The position numbers were made by a program, and so were the translations under genes. 59,861 nucleotides of DNA from Gammaproteobacteria bacterium (GTDB lineage: Bacteria; Pseudomonadota; Gammaproteobacteria; Burkholderiales; Burkholderiaceae_D). The notes beneath the pieces are model-generated. The model was not told where the DNA came from, did not search any database, and saw nothing but the letters and a program-made list of their open reading frames with translations. This document shows positions 42,071-50,899 of the stretch, piece after piece (position 1 is the stretch's first letter; every line of letters begins with the position of its first letter). The stretch spans positions 1 through 59,861 of the forward strand of contig CAJCIC010000095.1 in assembly GCA_903970185.1 (NCBI GenBank). The letters run 5' to 3'.

Positions 42071-44395
42071 TCAGCCGGCGGATACCTTGTCGCTGATGAC
42101 GCGTGGCGTGAGGAAGATCAGAAGTTCGGTCTTCTGGTACGTGCGCGTGCTGTTCTTGAAGAGGAAGCCAATGTAGGGGATATCGCCGAAGAACGGCACC
42201 TTGTTGACGTCATCGCGATCGACGAGCGTGTAGATGCCGCCAAGAACCACCGTGCCGCCGTTCTCAACCAGGACCTGGGTGTTGACGTGCTTGGTGTCGA
42301 TTGCATACCCAAGGCCGGTCGTGAAAGTGCCCACCGAGTCATCCGTGACATCCACCGTCAGGATGATGTTGCCCTCCGGGGTGATTTGCGGTGTGACTTC
42401 CAGTTTCAGGTTGGCCTTTTGAAACTGGATCGCAGTCGCGCCGCTGCTGGTTGCGATCTGGTAGGGAATTTCCGTGCCCTGTTCGATGAGCGCCTTGACC
42501 TGGTCGGCGGTGACAACGCGCGGGCTCGAAATCAGCTTGCCGTGGTCGTCTTGTTCGAGCGCTGACAACTCCAGGTTCAGCGCTCGCGTGGATCCGGCTC
42601 TAAAGAGGCTAAACGCCACCGATGCGACGGTCGCTGCACCGTTGGCAGGCAGGCTCACGAACGGCTGGTTGGCCGTGACCGTCGCGGTCCCCTGAGTGAC
42701 GGTGGTGGTACCCGTGTAATAACCCGGAAAACCCGGGACCTGGAATGCCGAGCCGGTGGCGACCTGTGATGCCGTCGCCGGCGTATAGCCGGTCGGGGCG
42801 AGGCCGGTGACGTTGCTCAAGCCGCTTTGGCCGACCCCAAGCGAGTTATAGCTGTTGGAAACCTGGGTGTTATAGCCCGAGGATCCGAGCTTCTCGCCAG
42901 CCGGATTGTTGTTGACGTAGCCAAGCTTCGAGCCGAGCTGGCGCACGAAACCGTCATCAGCGACGACCACGCGTGCTTCGATCAGCACCTGGCGGCTCGG
43001 CACGTCAAGACGCGCGATGACATCGCGAACCTGCTCGAGTTTGGACGCGATGTCCTGCACGAAGAGCTGATTGGTTCTGGGGTCCGCCGAAGCTGCACCA
43101 CGCTTTGAAAGGACGCGCGACGCGGCTCCGGAACTGCCTCCTGTGGCGGACACCGCACCGGATGCACCCGGTACAGGGTCACCGTTCAAGAAGGCACGCA
43201 TATTATCGGCCTTCTGGTAGTTGAGCTGGAACACTTCGCTTCTGAGCGGTTCGAGTTCGCTGATCTGCTGCTTGGCCTCGAGGTCGAGTTTCTCCTTGGT
43301 CGCAAGTTCATCCTTGGGCGCGACCAGAATGACGTTGCCGTTCTTGCGCATGTCAAGGCCCTTGGCCTGCAAGATGATGTCAAGCGCCTGGTCCCAGGGC
43401 ACATCCTTCAGGCGCAGGGTCAGGTTGCCGCCGACCGAATCGCTGGTGATGATGTTCAGGTTGGTGAAGTCGGCAATCACCTGCAGCAGCGAGCGCACCT
43501 CGACGTTCTGGAAATTCAGCGACAGACGCTCGCCCTGGTAGCCCGGACGGCCGTTGGGGAAGAGCTTGTTGGGGTCTTGCGTGACCGGCTTGACCTCGAT
43601 GACAAGGCGATTGTCGGTTTGATATGCGTTGTGCTCCCAAAGACCGTGCGGCTCGATCACCATGCGCGTGTTGTCGCCCTGCGTGAACGTATTGACGGTC
43701 TGCACCGGGGTGCCGAAGTCCGCGACGTTAAGCCGGCGGCGCAGGTTTTCAGGAAGCTGGGTGTTGAGGAAGTCGACGACGATCGACTGGCCCTGGGTCT
43801 TGATGTCAACGCCAGTCTGGCTGTCCGAAAGATCGATGACGACGCGACCCTGACCGTCGGCGCCGCGCTTGAAGTCGATATCGCGCAGTGCATGGACGCT
43901 CTGGCCAGGAATCGCCGTTGCCTCCGCAAAGCGGCTGCCGCCTGTCGTGGTCACAACCGGCGTGCTGCCATCGGCCGAGGTCGGCGCAAGCGTGACGAGC
44001 AGCGAATTGCCCTCGATCGCCTGGCTATAGGCGATCAGGCGCTTGAGGTTGAAGACGACGCGGGTGCGATCGCCCGCCTGCACGATGTTGATCGAGCGCA
44101 GTTCCCCCTCGTTGGCCTCCATCGAGTTGCGACCGATGTTGTTCGACGTTCCGAGGAAGTCGAGCGCAATGCGTGGCGGTGTCTCGACGGCAAACCCTGC
44201 TGGCACGCCGCTTAGGGCGTGATTGAAGGTCAGCTTCACCACCAGGTTCTGGCCCTGTTGCGTGGTGGTGATCGAGTCGATCGAGTTGGCTTGCGCCATG
44301 GCCCCGGTCTGGACACCCAGGAGAAGCGCGAGGGCCGCCAGCAGGCGTTTGTGGCGGGTCAAGATGCCCCCGAAAAACTGCGATGCTTGAATCAT
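42071..44395 (-). CDS. pilQ: PilQ type IV pilus secretin
   Basis: A 774-aa outer-membrane secretin with signal peptide (KRLLAALALLLGVQTGAMA). Two AMIN domains that bind peptidoglycan come first (about residues 35-260). A secretin/TonB N-domain (about 300-365), an N1 domain and the secretin core (about 470-765, with ELSALEQDDHGKLISSPRV and FLTPRVI at the end) follow. A Gly/Ser/Thr-rich insert lies around 520-610. PilQ forms the pore for the pilus. It overlaps pilP by ATGA and ends the pilMNOPQ operon. Confidence 0.96.
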   Translation of the reverse strand: MIQASQFFGGILTRHKRLLAALALLLGVQTGAMAQANSIDSITTTQQGQNLVVKLTFNHALSGVPAGFAVETPPRIALDFLGTSNNIGRNSMEANEGELRSINIVQAGDRTRVVFNLKRLIAYSQAIEGNSLLVTLAPTSADGSTPVVTTTGGSRFAEATAIPGQSVHALRDIDFKRGADGQGRVVIDLSDSQTGVDIKTQGQSIVVDFLNTQLPENLRRRLNVADFGTPVQTVNTFTQGDNTRMVIEPHGLWEHNAYQTDNRLVIEVKPVTQDPNKLFPNGRPGYQGERLSLNFQNVEVRSLLQVIADFTNLNIITSDSVGGNLTLRLKDVPWDQALDIILQAKGLDMRKNGNVILVAPKDELATKEKLDLEAKQQISELEPLRSEVFQLNYQKADNMRAFLNGDPVPGASGAVSATGGSSGAASRVLSKRGAASADPRTNQLFVQDIASKLEQVRDVIARLDVPSRQVLIEARVVVADDGFVRQLGSKLGYVNNNPAGEKLGSSGYNTQVSNSYNSLGVGQSGLSNVTGLAPTGYTPATASQVATGSAFQVPGFPGYYTGTTTVTQGTATVTANQPFVSLPANGAATVASVAFSLFRAGSTRALNLELSALEQDDHGKLISSPRVVTADQVKALIEQGTEIPYQIATSSGATAIQFQKANLKLEVTPQITPEGNIILTVDVTDDSVGTFTTGLGYAIDTKHVNTQVLVENGGTVVLGGIYTLVDRDDVNKVPFFGDIPYIGFLFKNSTRTYQKTELLIFLTPRVISDKVSAG

Positions 44396-44913
44396 TTTGA
44401 GCTCTCCTGCAAGTCCAGCTTACTGATGCGTTCAACCCATTCGCCGGAGGCGTCCTGAACGACTTCCTTCAGACTGACCTGGTTGTCGCTGATTTGAGTA
44501 ACGATGCCAAAATTCTGGCCGACGTAATTTCCAACCTTGATCTGGTACACGACGCCATCGGCGCGCAACAGCGCATAGCGCATCGACGGCCGTGACAGCG
44601 TGCCCACCATCTGGATCGAATCCAGCGGATAGGACTCGAGCGGCTCGCGCCTGCGGCTTAAGTCCGGCGCGAGGCCATTATTCGATTTCGCCGCGAGCTT
44701 TCTTAGCGCATTGGTGATCTTGGCCGGGTCAAACGGATCGACCTGGGATTGCTCGGCGTAGATGAATGGCTCGAAAGTCTTCGGTTCGGTCAGATGCGGC
44801 GTGATCGGATGGACGTCCTTGCGCGCGTCGGCCATCCATTGTTTCAGTTCGTCATCGGAACTGGTGCAGCCGTAGACCGAGAGCAAAAGCGTGATCAGGA
44901 AAAGTCGCTTCAT
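44392..44913 (-). CDS. pilP: PilP pilus assembly lipoprotein
   Basis: A 173-aa lipoprotein. The signal MKRLFLITLLLSVYGC ends in a lipobox Cys at residue 16, followed by a flexible periplasmic tail. A beta domain near YALLRADGVVYQIKVGNYVG typically contacts PilQ. PilP links the inner-membrane PilMNO complex to the secretin. It overlaps pilO and pilQ by four bases each. Confidence 0.95.
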   Translation of the reverse strand: MKRLFLITLLLSVYGCTSSDDELKQWMADARKDVHPITPHLTEPKTFEPFIYAEQSQVDPFDPAKITNALRKLAAKSNNGLAPDLSRRREPLESYPLDSIQMVGTLSRPSMRYALLRADGVVYQIKVGNYVGQNFGIVTQISDNQVSLKEVVQDASGEWVERISKLDLQESSK

Positions 44914-45557
44914 TTCGGCGCTCCCGGCTTGGCGGCGGATTTCCTTTGCGCCTGAACCTCATCGGGGTCCAGATAGCGGAAGGTCTTGGCCACGGCCTCC
45001 ATGCTCAGCGGCGTACTGCCGACCGGGGGCATCGTGATGACGAGGTTATTTAGCGTAACGATGCGTGGCAGGCTGGCGATGTCGCTCGTGAACTGGCCGA
45101 GATCGTGATAGTTGCCAGTGATGCGGATATCGATGGGCAACTCGGCATAGTAGTTCTTGACCGACGCCGAGCCGGGCTTGAACAGTTCGAACTGCAGGCC
45201 GCGTCCGACACCCGCCTGGTTGATGTCAGAAAGCAGGGCATCCATTTCGGCCTTGCTTGGCAGCTGCTTCTCGAGCCTGAACACGTAGGTCGAAACCTGG
45301 TCCTTTTCCTTCTTCAGCGCATCGAGGTTGACCGCCTGGGCAAGCTTGTTCTTGTAGTCTTCCTTCAGCTTGAGTTCGTTTTGCTGCAGCTGCTGCAACT
45401 GGTCGAGCTGATCGGACCACTGGAAGAAATAGCCAAGAAGCAGAACCACGATGACGATGGCCAGCGCCGCCGTGATGCGCGGAACCACAGGCCACGTGCC
45501 GACGTCCCGCGGATTGAGGCCGCGGAACTGGTCGAGAAGCTTTTTAAAGTCTGGCAT
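44910..45557 (-). CDS. pilO: PilO pilus assembly protein
   Basis: A 215-aa bitopic inner-membrane protein. A short cytoplasmic N-terminus is followed by a transmembrane helix (about residues 28-47), a coiled coil (QLDQLQQLQQNELKLKEDYK) and a periplasmic ferredoxin-like domain. PilO pairs with PilN and binds PilP. It begins 14 bases after pilN and overlaps pilP. Confidence 0.95.
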   Translation of the reverse strand: MPDFKKLLDQFRGLNPRDVGTWPVVPRITAALAIVIVVLLLGYFFQWSDQLDQLQQLQQNELKLKEDYKNKLAQAVNLDALKKEKDQVSTYVFRLEKQLPSKAEMDALLSDINQAGVGRGLQFELFKPGSASVKNYYAELPIDIRITGNYHDLGQFTSDIASLPRIVTLNNLVITMPPVGSTPLSMEAVAKTFRYLDPDEVQAQRKSAAKPGAPK

Positions 45558-45571
45558 GGGTCACCCGATCA

Positions 45572-46189
45572 TCATGTTCCGGCGGGCTTTGGGCCCGGCG
45601 CGGAAGGGGTGGTTTGGAGCGCAGCATCAGGGCCCGGCGCTGGACGCTTGAGACTGACGTTCATCGTGAAGGCAAAGACGCGACGCTTGTCCGGACCCAT
45701 GGTTGAGGCATGGATTTCGATCAATTCGGGTTGCTCGAGCCACTGCGAGTTGTTGCTCAGGTTGCGCAGCATCTCCGAGATGCGGTCGTTGGATTGGGCG
45801 ACACCGGCTAGCGCGACCTTTAGGCCCTGCTCACGGATGGACGTCAGGTAGATGCCTTCTGGCACCTGCTTGACCAGTTCGTCGAGCAAATGAACCGGCA
45901 GGTTGCGGTCAGCCTGCAGATCCTCGACCGCCTGTTGCCGTGCCTTGAGCGAGTCGATATCCGACTTGAGTTCGGCAATCTGCTTGATCTGTTCGTCGAG
46001 CTTGGCGTTTTCCTGCTCGATGAAGTGGTTGCGATCGGTCTGCACCGAGATGTAGCCGCTAATTACGATGGCAACGAGAAAGACGATGACCAGCGCCGCG
46101 CCGAGCGAGAGCCCGGCCATGACGTAGAAGTCGCGACGCCTTGCCGCTCGCCTGAGTTCGCGGTGGGGCAGTAGGTTGATTTGAAGCAT
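45572..46189 (-). CDS. pilN: PilN pilus assembly protein
   Basis: A 205-aa bitopic protein. The conserved N-terminus INLLPHRE that docks into PilM is followed by a transmembrane helix (about 25-48), a coiled coil (NAKLDEQIKQIAELKSDID) and a periplasmic domain with VPEGIYLTSI. The C-terminal Pro-rich tail (PAPGPDAALQ) is disordered. The start ATG shares one base with the pilM stop (TGATG). Confidence 0.95.
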   Translation of the reverse strand: MLQINLLPHRELRRAARRRDFYVMAGLSLGAALVIVFLVAIVISGYISVQTDRNHFIEQENAKLDEQIKQIAELKSDIDSLKARQQAVEDLQADRNLPVHLLDELVKQVPEGIYLTSIREQGLKVALAGVAQSNDRISEMLRNLSNNSQWLEQPELIEIHASTMGPDKRRVFAFTMNVSLKRPAPGPDAALQTTPSAPGPKPAGT

Positions 46190-47268
46190 CAGCCGCTCCT
46201 CCGCATGGCAAGCCCGGTCGCAATCAAGAGACTTGGGGCATCCAGTCTTGCCTGTTTTTCGCGGATCGACGAACTCATGTCCATGCCCTTGAACGGGTTC
46301 AGGATCGAAGTTGCCGCTTGCGTGCGGGTGCCAACGACGTCAACCAGGCCCGGAATCACCGCACAGCCGCCAGCCAGGAGGATCTGGTCGACGCGGCTAT
46401 ACGGGGTTGACGTGAAGAAGAACTGCAGCGCGCGCGTGACTTCGAGCGCGATGTTGTCGGCAAACGGTTGCAACAGGTCGCGCTCGTAATTCTCAGGCAG
46501 ATCGCTGCTGCGTTTCTTGGCTTCCGCCTCCTCGGCCGAAAGTCCATAGGCGCGGGCGATATCCTGGGTCAGCTGGCTGCCACCGAAAGCCTGCTCGCGC
46601 TCGTAGATGGCCTGGCCGTTAAGCGTGGCCGAGATCGTCGTCGTGAATGCGCCCACCGAGAACAGCGCGATGATCTGGCCTTCGCCCTCGTTGGGCATCA
46701 ATTTGATGATGCGCTCGGCTGTTGCGCGGGCGGCGTACGACTCGATGTCCATGACCATCGGCTTGAGTCCTGCGGCCTGGGCGACGGCGACGCGGTCCTC
46801 GACCTTTTCCTTGCGCGATGCAGCAAGGAGCACCTCGACGTCTTCGACCGAATTGGCCGCAGGTCCGATCACGCTGAAGTCAAGGCTGACCTCGTCAAGG
46901 GCAAACGGGATGTACTGGTTGGCTTCGCTTTCCACCTGGATTTCGAGGGCTTCCTCGGAGAGTCCGGCAGGCAGCATGATTTTCTTGGTGATGACGGCAG
47001 CCGAGGGCAGCGCCATGGCGACGTTCTTGACCTTCGTGCCGCTTTTCTTCCATGCCCGCTTGACGGCCTCGGACACGGCTTCGATATTTTCCACGTTGCC
47101 ATCGGCGATCGCACCCTTGGGCAAGGGCTCAATGGCATATCGCTCGAGTCTGAAGCCCGCCTGCGGCGTGCCTGAGAGCTCGACCAGCTTGACGCTTGAC
47201 GAACTGAGGTCAAGCCCGATCAGCGGCTGATTTTGCGAAGAAAACAGTGCCCCAAAGTCGAAGGCCAA
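46189..47268 (-). CDS. pilM: PilM actin-like pilus assembly protein
   Basis: A 359-aa cytoplasmic ATPase-fold protein with the start FDFGALFSSQNQPLIGLDLSS and later motifs ALPSAAVITK, VMDIESYAA and ILLAGGCAVIPGL of the FtsA/PilM fold. It recruits PilN's cytoplasmic tail. The start is TTG at 47268, with GGGAG six bases before it, and it is the first gene of pilMNOPQ. It diverges from mrcA. Confidence 0.95.
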   Translation of the reverse strand: MAFDFGALFSSQNQPLIGLDLSSSSVKLVELSGTPQAGFRLERYAIEPLPKGAIADGNVENIEAVSEAVKRAWKKSGTKVKNVAMALPSAAVITKKIMLPAGLSEEALEIQVESEANQYIPFALDEVSLDFSVIGPAANSVEDVEVLLAASRKEKVEDRVAVAQAAGLKPMVMDIESYAARATAERIIKLMPNEGEGQIIALFSVGAFTTTISATLNGQAIYEREQAFGGSQLTQDIARAYGLSAEEAEAKKRSSDLPENYERDLLQPFADNIALEVTRALQFFFTSTPYSRVDQILLAGGCAVIPGLVDVVGTRTQAATSILNPFKGMDMSSSIREKQARLDAPSLLIATGLAMRRSG

Positions 47269-47299
47269 GGAGAACTCCCGGAAAACGTTGACGACCGCG

Positions 47300-47352
47300 C
47301 CCTAACCTCATGTCAGCGTAGGAAAAAACCTATTAACTACGCGGGGTTAGGG
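47300..47352 (-). promoter_or_regulatory. Structured 5' leader of the pil operon (nested inverted repeats)
   Basis: CCCTAACC (47300-47307) pairs with GGTTAGGG (47345-47352), and inside it GCGTAG (47316-47321) pairs with CTACGC (47337-47342). As RNA on the minus strand this is a strong stem lying at or very near the predicted 5' end and about 32 bases upstream of pilM. It could stabilise the message or bind a regulator. Confidence 0.6.
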
Positions 47353-47357
47353 GACTT

Positions 47358-47386
47358 ATATTAAAATTTACTTGAGATGCTAGCAA
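47358..47386 (-). promoter_or_regulatory. Predicted pilM promoter
   Basis: On the minus strand -35 TTGCTA (47381-47386) and -10 TAATAT (47358-47363) are separated by 17 bp, each matching the consensus at four of six positions. Transcription would begin at about 47350, exactly at the outer arm of the leader stem. It lies in an AT-rich patch unlike the GC-rich genes. Confidence 0.6.
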
Positions 47387-47571
47387 TAACACTTAAAAAA
47401 TGTAAAGGTATTTCCTCCAGCGCCCGCATCAAAAAACAACATCGTCCACTGGCGCTTTGGCACGCGCTTGCCATCGCTTTTTACCCACCGCACGGCCTCC
47501 TGGCCCTTGTCGTTTACCCGCACTTGACGCTGCGCTGTCGCGCCTTGGAGGGGCGCTTTGGGCGTGCTGGA

Positions 47572-47577
47572 TATAAT
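47572..47577 (+). promoter_or_regulatory. Possible -10 element of mrcA
   Basis: A perfect TATAAT lies about 65 bases upstream of the mrcA start. No good -35 is seen at the usual distance, so this is a tentative call; an activator or a weak -35 could be involved. Confidence 0.4.
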
Positions 47578-47642
47578 GACCGGCTTTGTCGTACTGATTG
47601 CAACGCATGGCCGCAAACGATGAGCGCCCCGAGGGCGCCGCA

Positions 47643-50099
47643 ATGTCCCCCAGTCTCCGCCTGGCGCTGCGTATCCTGGCTTTTTTCGGGCTGACATTCG
47701 CCGTCATCGTCGTTGTGCCGTTTCTGCTTGTGACCCTGGCCATGTCGCTGGCGTTCAAGAATCTGCCTTCGATCGATACCCTCACCGACTATCGGCCCAA
47801 GATCCCGCTGCGCGTCTACACCGCAGATCAGGTCCTGATCGGCGAATTCGGCGAGGAGCGCCGCAGCGTGGTGCGCATTGGCGACGTCCCGCTGGTCATG
47901 AAGCAGGCCATCCTTGCAGCCGAGGACGATCGCTTCTATCAGCACGGCGGCATCGACTACGAGGGGGTCATCCGGGCTGCCATGACCAATGCCATGCATG
48001 GCACGGTCTTTGGCGGCGGCCACCGCCAGGGGGCGTCGACTATCACCCAGCAGATTGCCCGAAACTTTTTCCTATCGAGTGAGCAGAGCTACATACGCAA
48101 ATTCTACGAAGCGCTGATGGCTTTCAAGATAGAACAGACGCTCACCAAAGACCAGATCCTCGAGGTCTATATCAACCAGATTTATCTCGGCCAGCGCGCG
48201 TACGGCTTCGCTTCTGCCGAGCAGGTGTACTTCGGCAAGCCGCTTGCCGACATCGATGCGGCCGAGGCCGCGATGCTAGCCGGGCTGCCCCGCGGCCCTT
48301 CGGCCTTCAATCCCGTGGTCAACCCGACCCGCGCCCGGGCGCGCCAGCAGTACGTGCTTGGACGCATGCTGGCGCTGGGTTTTTTGACCGATGACCAGTA
48401 CAAGCAAGCGCTCGACAAGCGCCTGAACGTCAAGGTCGAGGGTTCGGAATTCGCCGTCCACGCCGAGTACGTCGCCGAAATGGCACGCCAGGCGGCCTAC
48501 GACCAGTTCAAGGAAGACACCTACACGCTCGGCCTTAATGTCTACACCACGCTGGATTCCAAGCTGCAGGCGGCAGCCTACAGCTCGGTGCGCAATGGCG
48601 TTCTCGAGTACGAACGGCGCCAGAAGTACGACGGCCCCGAGGCGTTTGTCGATCTTCCGGCTGACCTTGGCGGTGATGCACTCGATCAGGCCATCGAAGA
48701 TGCCCTGCTCGAATACGTCGACAGTGACGATATCCTCGCAGCCGTGGTGCTTGATGCAAGTCCCAAGGTGGTCCACGCCGCGCGGCCTGGCGAGCGCTTC
48801 GAGATTACCGGCGATGGCCTGAAAATGGCTGCCTCGGGGCTCGCCGACAAGGCGCCACCGAACAAGAAGTTAAGGCGCGGCGCCGTCATCCGCATTGTCA
48901 AGAACGCCAAGGGCCAGTATGAGATCACCGAGATGCCGCAGATCCAGGCGGCATTCGTTAGCGCCGATTCGAAGACCGGTGCGGTCGTGGCACTCGTGGG
49001 CGGTTTTGATTTTGATCGCAACAAGTTCAACCACGTGACGCAGGCGTTTCGCCAGCCCGGATCGAGCTTCAAGCCCTACCTTTATTCCGCTGCGCTCGAG
49101 AAGGGCTTCACGCCCGCCACCGTCGTGCTTGACGAGCCGATCGTCATCGACGCCGCCCAGACCGGAAGCCAGGCCTGGGAGCCGAAGAACTACGACAACA
49201 AGTACGAAGGTCCGATGACCTTGCGGCAAGCGCTCGCCAAGTCGAAGAACATGGTGTCGATCCGCATCCTGCAGGTGATCACGCCGCGCTACGTGCAAGG
49301 CTACATCGCCCGCTTCGGCCTTGACCCGGAGCGTCACCCGGCAGTGCTTGCCATGGCGCTTGGCGCGGGCTCGGTCACGCCCTGGCAGATGCTTGGCGGC
49401 TACTCGGTCTTTGCCAATGGCGGCTACAAGATCAACCCGTACTTCATCAGCCGCATCACCAACAATGCCGGCCAGGATGTCGCGCGCGCGAACGTCCTGA
49501 AAGCGGGGGATGCGGCCAATCGCGTCATCGACGCGCGCAACGCCTACACCATGAACAGCCTCCTGCAGGGCGTGGCCCGCTTCGGCACGGCTGCCGGCAC
49601 GCGCGTGCTCAAGCGCAACGACATCGCCGGCAAGACGGGCACGACCAACGATTCGCATGACGCCTGGTTCGCAGGCTATGCCAACGACAACCTGGTTGGC
49701 ATCGCCTGGATCGGCTTTGACCAGCCGCGCTCGCTTGGCGATCGCGAGACCGGTGGGGGCCTCGCATTGCCGCTTTGGCTTGGCTTCATGCAAACCGCGT
49801 TAAAGGGGGTGCCCGAAGTCGAGCGCCCGGTGCCGCCTGGCCTTGTCAATGTCGGCGGCGAAATCTACTACACCGAAAACGCCCCGGGCGTGGGCGTGCC
49901 GCCGATCACGGCCGACATGCCGCAGCCCGACAGCACGAGTGCGACAGGCGGCGCCAGCGCCGACAAGCCGGCGACGCCGCCCGCCTACGGCAGCGTCTCC
50001 GGCGCGCCGCTGCCGGCACCGTCGATTCCTTCAGGCGCACTCGCCCCGGCGTTGCCCGCGCCGCCCCAGCCTGCGCCCTACGGAACGCTTCGAAACTAG
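47643..50099 (+). CDS. mrcA: Penicillin-binding protein 1A
   Basis: An 818-aa bifunctional class A PBP anchored by one transmembrane helix (about residues 12-35). The glycosyltransferase domain has E94 in AAEDDRFYQHGGID and QGASTITQQIARNFF. The transpeptidase domain has the active Ser474 in SSFK, then SKN, and KTG at 664-666. The tail is Ala/Pro/Ser-rich and disordered. It polymerises and crosslinks peptidoglycan at the inner membrane. GAGGG precedes the ATG at 47643, so this start is preferred over upstream ATGs. Confidence 0.95.
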   Translation: MSPSLRLALRILAFFGLTFAVIVVVPFLLVTLAMSLAFKNLPSIDTLTDYRPKIPLRVYTADQVLIGEFGEERRSVVRIGDVPLVMKQAILAAEDDRFYQHGGIDYEGVIRAAMTNAMHGTVFGGGHRQGASTITQQIARNFFLSSEQSYIRKFYEALMAFKIEQTLTKDQILEVYINQIYLGQRAYGFASAEQVYFGKPLADIDAAEAAMLAGLPRGPSAFNPVVNPTRARARQQYVLGRMLALGFLTDDQYKQALDKRLNVKVEGSEFAVHAEYVAEMARQAAYDQFKEDTYTLGLNVYTTLDSKLQAAAYSSVRNGVLEYERRQKYDGPEAFVDLPADLGGDALDQAIEDALLEYVDSDDILAAVVLDASPKVVHAARPGERFEITGDGLKMAASGLADKAPPNKKLRRGAVIRIVKNAKGQYEITEMPQIQAAFVSADSKTGAVVALVGGFDFDRNKFNHVTQAFRQPGSSFKPYLYSAALEKGFTPATVVLDEPIVIDAAQTGSQAWEPKNYDNKYEGPMTLRQALAKSKNMVSIRILQVITPRYVQGYIARFGLDPERHPAVLAMALGAGSVTPWQMLGGYSVFANGGYKINPYFISRITNNAGQDVARANVLKAGDAANRVIDARNAYTMNSLLQGVARFGTAAGTRVLKRNDIAGKTGTTNDSHDAWFAGYANDNLVGIAWIGFDQPRSLGDRETGGGLALPLWLGFMQTALKGVPEVERPVPPGLVNVGGEIYYTENAPGVGVPPITADMPQPDSTSATGGASADKPATPPAYGSVSGAPLPAPSIPSGALAPALPAPPQPAPYGTLRN

Positions 50100-50419
50100 G
50101 CTTTTGCCGAGAGATCGATGGGGCTGCCGGCGTGCTCGCTGGCCAGGCGCGAGAGCATGGCCAAAAACTCCTCGCCGCTCTTGCTGTCACGCCAGACTCC
50201 GTCTTGCCACCTGAAATGAAAGCCTCCGGAGCGCGCTGCCATCCACATTTCGTGCAGCGCTACCTGGCTATTGATGACGATCTTGCTGCCATCGTCGAAT
50301 TCCAGGTTGAGAACGTTGCCGCTGCGCTCGGCGCTGACGTCGGCATCAAGCCTTTCGGCGCGGGCCTCAATCGTGCCCAAGAGGGTATCGACGAGGTCGA
50401 GGAACTCGCTATCTGTCAT
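50096..50419 (-). CDS. cyaY: CyaY frataxin homolog
   Basis: A 107-aa frataxin-fold protein with an acidic first helix (MTDSEFLDLVDTLLGTIEAR) that binds iron, NVLNLEFDDGSKIVINSQ and LHEMWMAARSGGFHFRW. It modulates iron-sulfur cluster assembly. The ATG at 50419 yields the canonical start. It is convergent with mrcA, the two stops sharing CTAG. Confidence 0.92.
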   Translation of the reverse strand: MTDSEFLDLVDTLLGTIEARAERLDADVSAERSGNVLNLEFDDGSKIVINSQVALHEMWMAARSGGFHFRWQDGVWRDSKSGEEFLAMLSRLASEHAGSPIDLSAKA

Positions 50420-50506
50420 GTTAAACTCCGCCGACTCAAGGTACCCATCATGCGCCCTGCAGACATCGCTTGTTCCTCTGCCAGACGGGCAGAACGGTCG
50501 AGAGCC

Positions 50507-50899
50507 ATGCACGGGATAGGGCTGCGTATTGTAGCCAGCACCGCGCTCTTCGCCCTGCTTGCGGCGTGCGGCCAGCGCGGGCCCCTGTATCTTCCCAAGC
50601 TGCCTGCGTCAGGACCGAATCCGGCGTCATCGCCAGGCGGAACGCAGACCGCTCCCGTGGTCGCGGTGCCGATGCAATTGCCAACGCCACAGACGCGGCT
50701 TCTTGATGGCACGCCCTCGACCATCATCGCAGCGCCGGAAGTATCGATGCCCGAAGCGGGCTTATCGACCATGCCCTATCCGACCGAGCCTGCCCCGGCG
50801 ACGACGCCGTCAGCCGGCGGCCTCACGACTGCGCCGCCTCCGGCAGCGACTTCACAAGACGGCGCGACGCCAGCACAACCCACGACCCAGGCGCAATGA
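50507..50899 (+). CDS. lptM: LptM-like lipoprotein (YifL family), 130 aa
   Basis: The signal peptide MHGIGLRIVASTALFALLAA ends at Cys21, followed by the hallmark GQRGPLYLP of LptM/YifL, which helps assemble the LPS-transport complex. The remainder is a long Pro/Ala/Thr-rich disordered tail, longer than in enteric relatives. It overlaps lysA by ATGA. Confidence 0.85.
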   Translation: MHGIGLRIVASTALFALLAACGQRGPLYLPKLPASGPNPASSPGGTQTAPVVAVPMQLPTPQTRLLDGTPSTIIAAPEVSMPEAGLSTMPYPTEPAPATTPSAGGLTTAPPPAATSQDGATPAQPTTQAQ

